Below the pieces are notes generated by a model. The model was not told the origin of the DNA. It made no database searches and saw only the letters and a program-made list of their open reading frames with translations. Position numbers and translations under genes: made by a program. Of a stretch of 64,000 nucleotides of DNA, positions 48,997-60,078 are shown in pieces (position 1 is the first letter of the stretch; every line of letters starts with the position of its first letter). Source of the stretch: Amphiura filiformis (Eukaryota; Echinodermata; Ophiuroidea; Amphilepidida; Amphiuridae); assembly GCF_039555335.1 (NCBI RefSeq), contig NC_092635.1, positions 56,580,258 through 56,644,257 of the forward strand, given 5' to 3'.

Positions 48997-50031
48997 CTGA
49001 AAAAAACAAAGCATGAACAAAATTAACAAGTAGGTCAGTAAATTACGAGGTACGAAAATGTGTCCCTGCCGAAAAGGCTGTTCCCCCTGGTGCGGTTCCC
49101 CCAATGAGGGCTTGGCTTTTGCAGCTTGTAAAAAAGGTCCATAAAATTGAGGGAAACAAACCTTCAATACCCCTAAAAGAGGCACATTGTTTTGGTTTTT
49201 TTAAACTCAAAAAACCCAACAACAACCATATTATGACCTCAAGTGACCCTATCTCTCTTTGACCTCATTCCTGTTGGCATCACATGGTATATGATGATAT
49301 TTTTGGATATCAGAAAATGCTCTTAACATGTGGGAAAATGGAATGTTATAAAATTGTACACCCCCAGCTCAAGAATATATATCGCTGTCAAGATCCCCCT
49401 ATATGGCTAAAGCCATCAAAAAGGAATAATTGAGTCTTTATCAACTAGAGCGGTTACCGCACCACAGCTGAACCATGGGATATCTAGCTATGAAAAGAAC
49501 CCAAAATAGGAATATATTGACCCGAGTCTTAAGATGAGTGTCTCCCCCTGGCAATTATTTTTTATTATATTCTTTACTCTTTCATTTGACACCACTCGAG
49601 GGGAGGGGGTCATACCTTCTTGGCATTTCAAGATATGAGAAAGACCCAAAATATGAATATTGACCCAGGTCTTATCATGAGTGTCACCCCCGGTGGGGAA
49701 AATTATTTTAATATATTATTTGTACCGTACTTCTTTCTCTTTCATTTTTAAAACACCACTCGGGGGCTCATACCATCTTGGCATTTCGAGATATGAAAAG
49801 GACCCAAAATATGAATATTGACCCAGGTCTCATGTTTTTATTATATTCTTTACTTTTTCTCTCTTTAATTTGACACCACTTGGTAGGTCATACCTTTGTG
49901 GCATTTCGAGATGTGTCCATTTCAGACCAAATGGTTGGTCAGTGAGTAAGTAAGTAAGATACACTAGAATGTAGGCCGATACCATTTCATGGTTTCGCAA
50001 AAATATAAAATCAAACTTGTGCATCCCTTAA

Positions 50032-50385
50032 GGTGGTACTACATCCCTTGATAAATTTGTGAATATTTTTGCATTTTTTTCAAAAACTAATAAAACACTG
50101 GTAACAAAAGTTATGTATATTATAGGGACACGGAATCCAGTTACTACACTGGAATTTCAGTGACTCAAGACAAGTAGTTATTGATTTATTGATCAAATAT
50201 TGGTTTTCTCTCATTTTTGACTGTAACTCCACAACTGTTGTCTGTGCTGAAATAAAATTTTCAGTGCAGTAGTTGTAGTCCTTGCCCCTATAATATACAT
50301 ATCTTACATGTGACCAATGTGCTATCATTTTGAGAAAAATGCAAAAAGACACAAAATTGGGCAGGGGTGTACATGTGGTACCCCC
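50032..50385. mobile_element. TTAA-flanked foldback MITE, copy 2 (SET intron 3)
   Basis: Ends GGTGGTACTACATCCC and GGGTGTACATGTGGTACCCCC between TTAA at 50028-50031 and 50386-50389. It lies 15 intronic bases plus the TTAA away from the SET exon 3 donor. Confidence 0.85.
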
Positions 50386-50404
50386 TTAAAATACCATAAC
50401 CCAC

Positions 50405-50568
50405 CTCTGCAATTTCATCATTGGCTGGATCTGTGTGGTCTGCAAACCAACTGAAGAAGCTTTCGCCATCAAATGTTCTTTTCCTGCCCTTTACCATTCC
50501 TTTGTTCTTTGTTGTGAGGTCCATGTTTGGTTTCCATTTGATGGGTGTGGACTGACTAGCTGGTTCAC
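50405..50568 (-). CDS. SET: SET exon 3 (earmuff domain)
   Basis: Begins after CCACCCACCAG, completing a Gly codon: GEPASQSTPIKWKPNMDLT, then RKRTFDGESFFSWFADHTDP and ANDEIAE. It matches human SKSTEIKWKSGKDLT and [21 protein letters not shown]. The donor is GAG|GTGGGT, phase 0. A TTAA-type foldback element starts only 15 bases into the following intron. Confidence 0.95.
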
Positions 50569-51079
50569 CTGGTGGGTGGATCAAAAGAGACATGTATATC
50601 ATCATCATTTAAAGGCCATGTTTGTAAGACCACTGGGTAATAATACTATATTGAAGCACTTGGATTTCTAATTATTCAGATAGAAAGGTTAATTTCCCTT
50701 CAAATATATACCTTCCCCAAAACGCAGTCTCTTGCCATGTGTATGTATTTTTTCCTCAGTGCTGATTTTTGAAATTCATTGGAATGTTTGAAGGGAACTC
50801 CTTCACATCAGAACAGCTGATTAGTCTGATAAGGGTTAAAGTTAAGGTTTAGGACATTTTAGATTAGGATTAGCAGAGACTGCCTTTTGAAAATTAGAAA
50901 AGAGCTGTAGAATGCTCTTCTGATCTCTTCATCAAGGAGAGCTTTAGAAGAGCTGTTTGCACCTGTGACCATTAAAACAAAAGAATTTAATGAGGCGCTA
51001 CATGTATATAAATCGCTCTTGCAAATGCAACTTAAGAAGAGCTGTAGAGGAGTACAATGTATTTCATTTCTCTCAAAAG

Positions 51080-51280
51080 CCAGTGCATGATTAGGCTAAG
51101 GGTTAGGGATACAGTTAGGGTTATCATTAAGGTTAGTGTTTAGGGTCAGAGTTAGGATTAGAGTCCAGGTTATTTAAGTTTAGGGTAAGGTAAGGATTAT
51201 GGTAATGGTTAGGTTTAGGGTTAGAGCTAAGGTTAGGTTAGGATGAAGTTAAGGGTTGGGGTACGGATTATATTAGGGTT
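51080..51280 (+). repeat. Degenerate TTAGGG-like array
   Basis: Many variants of GGTTAGGGTT and TTTAGGGTTAG with irregular spacing over about 200 bases in SET intron 2. It resembles an interstitial telomere-like or simple satellite tract. Confidence 0.5.
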
Positions 51281-51288
51281 TAGACCTA

Positions 51289-51552
51289 TGGACCGTATGC
51301 ACAAAGAGTTAGACCAGGTCTAAAGTTAGACCTGGTCTAAGTGGAAGTTAGTTCGATGAGGAATAGTCCTTTACTATTATTTCCTTCCAATAGTAGCTAG
51401 CAAATTCTAAAGATTTTAATACAAAGTTCAAAAATAATACAAAATAACTTTTAAGCAAATGTAAAGGAAAATGTCCTTTCACCTGAGACTAAATTCCACT
51501 TAGACCAGGTCTAACTTTAGACCCGGTCTAAATCTTTTGTGCATACCAGCCA
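51289..51552. mobile_element. TA-flanked foldback MITE beside SET exon 2
   Basis: Termini TGGACCGTATGCACAAAG and CTTTTGTGCATACCAGCCA between TA dinucleotides. Palindromes TTAGACCAGGTCTAA and TTAGACCTGGTCTAA lie inside each end. It ends 18 bases from the exon 2 donor. Confidence 0.78.
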
Positions 51553-51570
51553 TAACCTTTGTATACCTAC

Positions 51571-51760
51571 CTGTTGTGCTGAGATGAAATTCTTTGTAGA
51601 TGATGTCATTACCAAAGAATGGATTTTCATTGAAGACAAATTTGATTCTGTACCCTGACTTGATGTCTTCAAACTCCTCTACTTCTATCCTCTTGCAATA
51701 ATGGAGGCATTCCTCATCTTCCTCTGACAGTCTGGCAGACATCTGTGGGTGATTTATAAA
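51571..51760 (-). CDS. SET: SET exon 2 (start of earmuff domain)
   Basis: The acceptor TTCTTGCCATCAG is followed by TTTATAAATCACCCACAG, giving FINHPQMSARLSEEDEECLH, so exon 1 to 2 reads [14 protein letters not shown], matching human IPNFWVTTFVNHPQ. It continues CKRIEVEEFEDIKSGYRIKF and NENPFFGNDIIYKEFHLSTT, ending one base into a Gly codon before GTAGGTAT. A nearer false acceptor (CCCACAG before ATG TCT) would drop the conserved FINHPQ. Confidence 0.95.
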
Positions 51761-51799
51761 CTGATGGCAAGAAATGTTAAGGAATTTACACCAGAAAAT

Positions 51800-52125
51800 T
51801 GTTTTCTGTTGACAAGGAGCAGTCTTCAGTGAACGGCTCTTTTCAGAGCCACCAAACCTAACCTTTAAATTTTGCAGATAGGCGAGGTCTGCTTGTTTTC
51901 TGTAGACAAGGGGCAGTCTTCAGCAGTAAACGGCTCTTTTCAGAGCCACCAAACCTTTAAATTTAGCAGATAGGCTAGATCTGCTTGTTTTCTGTAGACA
52001 AGGGAGTCTCCAGTGAATGGCTCTTTTCAGAGCCACCAAAGCCTATAAAATTATAGGCGAGATCTGCTTGTTCTGTGTTGACAAGGGGCAGTCTTCAGTG
52101 AACAGCTCTTTTCAGAGCCATCATT
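51800..52125 (+). repeat. Four-unit array containing histone-type 3' stem-loops
   Basis: Four units of about 85-97 bases share TTGACAAGGGGCAGTCTTCA and CGGCTCTTTTCAGAGCCACC. The 16-mer GGCTCTTTTCAGAGCC lies at 51835-51850, 51932-51947 and 52019-52034; the fourth, at 52104-52119, has A at its first base. It is a 6-bp stem with a TTTC loop and trailing ACCAAA, as in replication-dependent histone mRNA 3' ends. Orientation is antisense to SET (intron 1). No histone coding sequence was seen. Confidence 0.8.
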
Positions 52126-52892
52126 AGGCAAGGGGCGGCCTACATGTCTCATTCTTAGGTACTTTGTCCTGAAGAAGTCTGAGCTACTCCTGACGAAAGC
52201 TTGACAGTCCTAAACTTGTCCGACGGCGAACCCACTAATTGTTATACCAGAAATCTAGGTTTTAAGATTTCACCCTGTTATTAGCAGTATACATGTAGCA
52301 CCACTACCTATAGGCCCCCCTACATTGTAGATCCTTCCTTTAGTGTACATGTATACATGTTCTTTAAACTTAAAGGAGCAACTTTGGATCCATAGCTTTA
52401 TTCCCCAAACTTAGTAAAAAAAGTTGAGATTTTCTGTCTGTTGACACTACTTGACAGACGGATAATACAACCATTCCAGAAAGCTTCATTTCATTAATTT
52501 TCATGCATAAATTCAAGATTAGTTTTATGTTGACTTACCAAGAATTTTCTAACCCACATCTGACTCTGTCCCTAAATTGGGAATCCAAACTGATTCTGAA
52601 ATTTATGCTAGCTCGTCTAATATGATAGGGGAGACAGCATGTAACTGGTGGGGGTGACACAGCATGTCCCTAACATTGATGCCATGCCAGATGAGGTGTT
52701 AACCCCCCTCCCTCTGCATGTAAAACTCTGTTACACATGATTACTAGAACCTTGGTACGGTACGGTACCGGTACCAATTGTGTTTTAATGTACAAAATGT
52801 ATGAAAGAATTGCAAGTGTGTACAAAACATATGCCTGCTTTTGCCTACAATTTTAATTATATTTTTCATTGCATCAAAATTAATCAATTGAG

Positions 52893-53259
52893 CAGCCCTC
52901 GAATTAAGGATCTGAAGGGGCACAGCAACTTTTTTAGGGCATATTGAAAATTGCCTCAGATTTTCACTGAAAAGGCAAGGCAGCACCGCAGTTTGTAATA
53001 TTTCAAGAGGGCATCATGGCAACTGTTGAAAATTTGAGAAGGGCACCAAGGCAATTTCTCAAAAGTGAAGAAAACACACACAAACATAGATAGATGATTT
53101 TATAATGAAGGGGCAGGGCTGGGGCACCGAAGGCAACTTCATTAGAGGGCAAGGCAAGTAACTGCCTTGGGTAAAGGACATATTTTGAGGGCATTACGGC
53201 AGTGGGGATGGGCACCCACGGCAAAATGCCATGGGTGCCGTGGGTTAATTCGAGGCCTG
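52893..53259. mobile_element. hAT-like element, duplication CAATTGAG
   Basis: Ends CAGCCCTCGAATTAA and TTAATTCGAGGCCTG, flanked by CAATTGAG at 52885-52892 and 53260-53267. The interior is made of repeated GGGCA/AAGGCA. A related start lies at about 2741. Confidence 0.85.
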
Positions 53260-53289
53260 CAATTGAGGAATTAGGCCTCATGTACATGT

Positions 53290-54790
53290 AGGGCTTGACC
53301 TATTTTGCCTAGTTTGGTCAAACCTATATGGTCAAACTACATGTATACAATGCAGTATATTTTCTGAATCAAGACTACACGAATGTACATCGATTGTTTC
53401 TAATTAGTACAATCTCAATCTAAACATCGACTGTATACATTGTAGCCATGCATTTGGGGGTGGGGACAGAGTGAATTTTTTTTTTTTTTTGGGGGGGTGA
53501 GGGAGGGCAAAAGCTACACATTTTGCTGCAAAAAAGGGGAATTTTTCACAACTTTGGGTTTTTATGGGAAAGAAGAAGAAAAATCTGGGGGGGGGGGGTG
53601 TTGTTCAAATAACCCCTTCCCCCACTTAATTAATGCATACAGAATTTACTTTCAAAAATATTCTGAAAGATGTTTCATTTTAATTCTTTTCAGTTTTATT
53701 TATCATAAAGTTTATAATTTAAATTCTTTCATTTAAAATTTTTTTTATAAATGATCTTTTGTATCTCATTTGATATTGTGTATGAAGTACCGCTTGTAAC
53801 AGTTTTAAAGGTAACCTAATAAGTTTATATGATCTTTTGTATAGATAGATATATATTTTTGTATAACGTATAGTCGTATACATCTCTTTGTAAACAAGTT
53901 TTAATTTTATATGTTACAATGTTATACATGTCCATAACGTTGAATCTGAATCGATCAATTCATTCAGGATGTCGACCATGTGCACGAGTGTACATGTATG
54001 TAGTGTGTGTTGTTGTCAAAACGAAACAAAAGGATTGATAATGGAAACGAGTTCGAAAATAGGCAGTTAGGGACCTTTTGGGGCGAGTAATTGTGCCAAT
54101 AATGTTGCAACTCAACTGTTTCAGATGAAGAAGAAAATTGTTTGTTAAATGAGGATAAATTCTGCATCAATTTATGTTCTAAAATGGACAATGATGGTGC
54201 AGGGGATATTAAAATGAAACCCAAGTGTTCTAGGGAGTAGGGACGATGTTCAGTCAACAGAATTTGACAACTACATTGGTCATAAAAGGGTGGGGATTTG
54301 ATTCCTGATAAGGCCAAAAAAAAAAGTTGTGTTGCCCTCACAAGCCAAAAAACGGGAGGGTCGGACGGTCAGGATTTAAAAATTTTTTTTATTAATGTAC
54401 ATTTTTGTAGGCCTAAAGACTTTCTACCGTGTACCACGGCCCATTTGGCCCGGCCGCGTTTCAGTTCAAAATTCTCTAATCCATCTACGCTACCAGCTTC
54501 CACCCTTTCTCCATATTTCTTGCAAGGTTATCGTCAAAGATACAGCTTTGACAAAGCTAAATTTATACGGTTTCAGAACCAGCAGTTGCAGTCATACATC
54601 ACAAAATCCATGGTAACGGTATATGTACCATAAACAACACAAATTCAGTGCGAGATGCATCACATACTTTTTAATTTTGAAAATATATTTATGAACATTT
54701 GGAACCGGTAAATACCATATAAATCATTTTATTAATATTTTAATTCATCAATAAACATTTCAAGAATATTTTAGTGTATTTGGAGTAAAA
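53290..54790. other. SET intron 1, no supported gene
   Basis: Homopolymer tracts (T then G at about 53479-53497; G at 53587-53597) and AT-rich sequence. No coding homology seen. Confidence 0.5.
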
Positions 54791-54800
54791 ATATTACATA

Positions 54801-55240
54801 CCGTATTGTTTGTAATAAACGCCCCCCCTCCAATTTTTCTGTGAAAAATTGATTAAAAATCCATGCTATATCATGTGAGTAAGCTTAAAACTGGCATCAG
54901 TCAGTCAGTCAGTCTTGTCAGAGACGATCGGTAAATTGCATGGACAAAACCTGTTATGACTCACACTTTCATCCATTCCATTGGCTAGTTATGGTAGAAT
55001 TTCACTAGATTATTGCTTGATGATGTACTTACGGGTGTAATTTTGATTTATTTACCACGAAAATGATATTTTCCATGGGCGTTGGCATTAGTATAGCCGT
55101 AAATTCCTCCTTTCTACAGGAGCACCATCGGGGAATTTAACCCGATTTTAAAGTTTTTTTCACTGACAATTCACCTTCAATAAACGCCCCCCTTTTGGAA
55201 AAATGCAACGCCCCCGGGGCGTTTATTACAAACAATACGG
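54801..55240. mobile_element. TA-flanked MITE, CCGTATTGTTTGTAATAAAC termini
   Basis: Left CCGTATTGTTTGTAATAAAC and right GTTTATTACAAACAATACGG form a perfect 20-bp inverted repeat with TA on both sides. C-rich blocks ACGCCCCCC lie inside both ends. Confidence 0.85.
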
Positions 55241-55345
55241 TATTTATTTTTTCTTGAATTTTGATTTGATAAATTAATGAATATATGGACTGATAAAATA
55301 GTACGCTTTTTTAATATTCCGATAGACTTTTGAAATATACATTTG

Positions 55346-55562
55346 CAGTGTTCGAATTTAGGAAAAATAAATGGTTGTCCCACGGACAACCAGATTATAA
55401 TTTCTGGTTGTCCGTCTAAGTTTTTGGTTGTCCGTAGGCCTACAAATGTGACTTTTGGCTAGATTTATGGTTGTCCGGCGGACAACCGAATCAGTATTTT
55501 TGGTTGTCCGGCGACATTTTTAGTTGTCCCGGGCAACCGGACAACCAAAATTTCGAACGCTG
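55346..55562. mobile_element. hAT-like MITE, duplication TACATTTG
   Basis: CAGTGTTCGAATTT and AAATTTCGAACGCTG termini, flanked by TACATTTG at 55338-55345 and 55563-55570. The interior has repeats of GGTTGTCC and GGACAACC. Confidence 0.88.
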
Positions 55563-56312
55563 TACATTTGTATGAATGAATATTTGAAAGCGTAAAACGG
55601 TAAAATACCATATAAATCTTTTCATCAATATTTGTAATTCATCAAAAAACATTAACAAAATATTTTAGTGTATTTTAAGTAAAAATATTACACATTTATT
55701 TATTTTCTTCTTGAATTACGATTTGATAAATTAATGAATATACGGATTAACAAAATATTACGCTTAATTAATATTCCGATAGGCTTTAACACAGACTGGC
55801 TTGCACGTGGCGTGCACAGTTCGTGATCGAGAATTCAAGCAAGTGACAAGAGACTAGCTATGTACACAAAACAAGTCAGATTCATCGACGTTCATTTTAA
55901 ATTCGATCCACCGAGTCGGCAATATTTTCAATGGTGGAAAAAACGGGGAAAAACACGTAATTATATGAAAAATATGAGAAAAAGTGTATAAAAATAAAAA
56001 ATAAAAATAAAAATGCCGGTCGGGAATTTTCACAATTTACGACCGGGCGCGTGAGGGCAACACAACAATTTTTTTTTGGCCTAAAGGGTGTCTGGCTAAA
56101 AAAAGCATGGATGGGGGGGGGGGAAGGGTGAGGATTTGACCCTCTGACCATAATGAAAAAATCTGGTTGGTCATCTTATAATATTTAGGTGAAAATTTTT
56201 TAAGGAAAAACAATATCATTTTTTTATTACTTAAATTGGTTTTGGAGTGACCTAGAGCTAAATGCTAAGGCTCGACCATTCAACATCACAAATGGAATTA
56301 CAATATGATTAA

Positions 56313-56959
56313 GGGGGTACTACACCCCTCGATAAATTTGTGTCTATTTTTGCATTTTTCTCAAAAACTACCGGTAATAACACAGTGGTAACAAAAGTTG
56401 TGTACATGTATATAATGATAGGGGCAAGGAATCCAATTACTACACTGGAATTTCAGTGACCCAAGACAAGCGGTTTGTTATTTATGATCAGAAATAAGGT
56501 ACCGCTAGGGTGTACCCAGGGGTAGCGCTAGGTCGCTTTTTGGGGTCCCGGACCCACCAAAATAGAGTTAGGACCCCCTGTTTTTAAATTCAGAGTTCAG
56601 AGGTCCCTGCAGACCCCCAGTTTTTCAATCTAGCGCTATTGCAGACATACTATTTATGCTGCATTTGTGTAACTCGGACTTGCCAAACTCTACTCAGGAC
56701 CCCCTACTTTTAATTTTCTGCAAGTTCAGGGGGTCCCTGCGGACACTGGAGTGTTTAGTTCTAGTGCTACCCCTGGATGTACCTTGTTTCCTACATTTGT
56801 ATCATATACTGAACCGCTTGTCTTGAGTCACTGAAATTTCAGTGTAGTAATTGGATTCCTTGCCCCTATAATACACATAACTTTTGTTACCAGTGTGTTA
56901 TTAGTTTTTGAGAAAAATGCAAAAATAGACACAAATTTATCGAGGGGTGTAGTACCCCC
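56313..56959. mobile_element. TTAA-flanked foldback MITE, copy 3 (SET intron 1), with nested element
   Basis: Ends GGGGGTACTACACCCC and GGGGTGTAGTACCCCC between TTAA tetramers. A second inverted repeat is inserted in its loop (about 56499-56790), with arms AAGGTACCGCTAGGGTGTAC / TACCTT and a mirrored CCAGGGGTAGCGCTAG / CTAGTGCTACCCCTGG. Confidence 0.85.
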
Positions 56960-57089
56960 TTAAGAAATGCACATTTTGCCCCATCTGTAACTTTTCCAAC
57001 TTCCAATTCAGATAGAATAAGATTTTGATTCAACTTCTGTGGAGTTAAACTTGGACATAATCCTGTTCGGAGAACATGTTAAAAAGCAA

Positions 57090-57520
57090 GTGGAGGTCAT
57101 TCAAGGTCAAAGGTTCATCTGTGGTCAAATTTTAAAATTGCTCCGATTGGGCTCTTGAAAATTTGGTGGAAATTAAACCTACCTGAGAAAGAGGTGGAAA
57201 TTAAAGCTACCCGAGAAAGAGATGTTCAAACATGTTAAAAATCAAGCCTGTCATTCAAGGTCAAAGATCATCTGGGATCAAATTATAAAATTGCTCAGAT
57301 TGGGCTCTTGAAAATTTGGTGGACATCAAACCTACCTGAGAAAGGGAACATGTCATTCAAGGTCAAAGGTCATCTGGGATCAACTTTTTAAATTGCTCCG
57401 AATGGGACATTAAACCTACCCGAGAGCGAGAAAGAGGGGAACATTTTAAAAATCAAGCGGATATCATTCAAGGTCAAATGTCATCTGGGTCAAATTTTAA
57501 AATATACATATGTAGCTCCG
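57090..57520 (+). repeat. Degenerate tandem array with TCAAGGTCA sites
   Basis: Four units of about 100-155 bases share TCATTCAAGGTCAAAG, TCATCTG, AATTGCTC and AACCTACC(T/C)GAGA. AGGTCA cores lie at 57104, 57258, 57360 and 57471; the third is followed by a perfect second half-site (AGGTCA-A-AGGTCA, 57360-57372). Located about 0.6-1 kb inside SET intron 1. Confidence 0.75.
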
Positions 57521-58086
57521 ACGATTAGGCTCATCATGAACAGACCTGATGAGGATTTTCTTGTGTGTGAAACCTAATAACTGGGAGATATTTACATATA
57601 ATATTCTGAATTTTATAAAAGGGGCTAGTATAACCTATGAAGTAGACTCCCTAGAAATGACCCCTCCTGTAAAATGAAACTACCGCCGGTGCACATATAT
57701 CTCGGCTCGGGTGTTTTTTATTGATACAATGAGCTTTTTTCTGATCTACCGAAAAGGCGAAATCTCAAAAAAAAAAAAAAAAAAAATAGGAAGGAGGCTG
57801 TCGATATTGTCACACTCACACCATGGAGGGTCACACCCTATATATACAGGTGTAAAATGAAAATGAACTGCAATTTTAATAGACTCCATGAGGCCGGCTG
57901 AACACCAGTGGTGGTGTCACAGACATAGACACATTTATCATGTATTGTATTGTCATAAATTGTATAGGCCTAATATTTATTTAGTTATAAAATTCACACA
58001 ACATTCATTCATTCAAGTACATTACATACATGCTAAAAAACATAAAAAGTGAATCAAATTGATCCAACATGTCTAATAAAGGATAC

Positions 58087-58440
58087 AGTGCAAACCCAGA
58101 AATTGGGAATCTTCTGAATGAGAGCATTCCGCCTGTCAAAATGTGGCTTCCTCAATTTGTTGAATTTCTGCTCCACTTTGAGAATTTCCTCACTTGCTTG
58201 CTCATTCAGAGCGTCGATTTCATTCTGGCATGAATCAATGTCCTCAAGAGTTATTTGAGTCTCTGGATTATCATCCAGATCTGTAAAGAGTCCTGGATTT
58301 GGTTTTACAGCAGCAGCTGCCGAATTCGACTCATTGTTGTCTCCTGCTGAACTCACCGGCGGCTCTGCTGCAATCGGTGGGTCCATTTTGCTTTGTTTCG
58401 CTGGTGTTGGACCGCTAGATGCACTCTCTGTTGCACTCAT
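58087..58440 (-). CDS. SET: SET exon 1 (N-terminus and dimerisation helix)
   Basis: SET (TAF-I/I2PP2A) is a nuclear histone chaperone of the NAP family, a subunit of INHAT and an inhibitor of PP2A. Translation starts at ATG 58440 with [18 protein letters not shown], a low-complexity leader longer than the human one. The long dimerisation helix follows: [53 protein letters not shown]. The donor GT at 58086-58085 follows ACT in phase 0. In total the seven exons sum to 1,059 bases (352 residues), and every junction keeps frame. Introns hold many young transposons, and intron 1 (6.3 kb) carries the two unusual arrays described separately. Confidence 0.96.
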
Positions 58441-58760
58441 ATTGCCTCACAAAACGCGCGATCTTGCGATGAAAAAAAGAAATCGGTTTACACAAAGACC
58501 ACAATTAGGCCTACACTGATTTGACTCAACGCAACGTTGCTCAGGACGCCACAAAACTTTTCATAGATAGCGCCACTCACAAAACGTGTGACTACGTAGT
58601 AGGTGACCGCTGAACGCTTCGAGTAATCGCGTGTGGGAATTGCTAGCGCTTCTCAATCACTCAAATACCACGAACACAATCACACATGCTGTAAACGCTC
58701 ACACGCATCTGAAATGTTCACGATGACTCACGCATTCACAAAGCTTTTCCTAAAACCATC
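58441..58760 (-). promoter_or_regulatory. Presumed SET promoter region
   Basis: The 320 bases upstream of the SET start codon have many CpG dinucleotides compared with the AT-rich surroundings (for example AACGCGCGATC and CTTCGAGTAATCGCG). No TATA box is evident. The assignment is by position and base composition only. Confidence 0.4.
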
Positions 58761-59292
58761 TACGATTGGTTGAAATTTCACAACAACTCATTCATCGTGT
58801 GATATAGGTTGACCAATAAAAAAATGGCTTATATTATCCACCTGTCGTACTCTTAAATGGCCAAATTAAGCAAAAATATTGGATTTCAGTTAAATTTCTG
58901 GACGAAATCCTGTCTTATAGCGATTTTACTAAATATTCAAAAGCATTTCTGGGCATTATTTGAAGAGGAAAGGGGAGATATCAATGTTTCAAATCCAATC
59001 AATTATGTTAGGCTCTTTCACGTAATAGAAATTGAGGAAATCCAAAAAATACAAATAATTGTTTGTTTTTGTTTTAGATCCTAGTAAAATTTTCTCTTGT
59101 ATATTTTTAATTGATTTTTAAATTAAAAACATAAAAAACATAAATTTTGATTCAGAAATTTTAATCGAAGGAAGACTATAATTTAATTGCAGTTATTGTC
59201 ATCCGGGATCTTGAATTTTAGATAATAACGTCATGTAAGTGCGGCAAATGCAATTATTCGATGAAAATGGCTAATCGGGAAATTGTATTTAC

Positions 59293-59385
59293 GAAACTCA
59301 CCCTAAACGGGTTAAAAGGTCAAGAAACTCACCCTAAACGGGATAAAAGGTCAAGAAACTCACCCTAAACGGGATAAAAGGTCAA
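59293..59385 (+). repeat. 31-bp tandem repeat, 3 copies
   Basis: GAAACTCACCCTAAACGGG followed by (T/A)TAAAAGGTCAA is repeated three times with one mismatch. Upstream of SET. Confidence 0.9.
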
Positions 59386-59510
59386 GTAATTTTGTTCACT
59401 GCATTTTAAAATTTTAGTCCGATTTTTTTTCCCACAGTTTATCGCAGTGTTTGTTTGTGGCGTAGCTTGGGGTCCTTGTGTTGCTCTGGGTTGTTGAATG
59501 CTGTGAACTA

Positions 59511-60078
59511 CCGTAAAATGGGGTAACTTTGGGCACTTTTCAGAGTTTTTAAATCACTGCTTCCAAACAAAACCAATTATATTTCTAATTGACTCTTTTT
59601 TATGACATTTAGGATTCCCTTCCACACATTGAAGTTGAAATAGGCCTAGATTTTTTAATAATTTCGTAAGGGTGCCCTAGGGGTTCAAAATAGCCTGACC
59701 AAAGTTACCCCGCATTTGGGGCAACTTTGGTCAGAGTATTATTACATTCCATGAAGAAAAAAAAATCAAAAAAATTGATCTTCGCTGTATGTATATGGGC
59801 AAGTTGTTGTTTTTGTGACCCCTTGCAAAATTAATCAAGCACACATCCTTGCTTACAAATATCGATTTTTATTTTTTCTCATAAAGATGTAAAAAAATGC
59901 TCATTTTTGGTCAGGAAACTGGACATGAGCGACTATTATTTCTTCCAAATATATTTCTTAACAAATTGACACCAAATATGACTAAAAACAATATTGCTGT
60001 ACGAAAATATGACCATTTAAAAAAATATATTTGACCGACCAAAGTTACCCCGCTGACCGAAGTTACCCCATTTTACGG
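59511..60078. mobile_element. TA-flanked MITE, CCGTAAAATGGGGTAACTTT termini
   Basis: Left CCGTAAAATGGGGTAACTTT and right AAGTTACCCCATTTTACGG between TA dinucleotides. Additional mirrored GGGTAACTTTGG blocks lie inside. Confidence 0.85.

Noticed and set aside
51571-51742. SET exon 2 starting at ATG 51742
   Set aside because: A CCCACAG precedes it, but the conserved FINHPQ is coded immediately upstream and the true acceptor is at 51761-51762.
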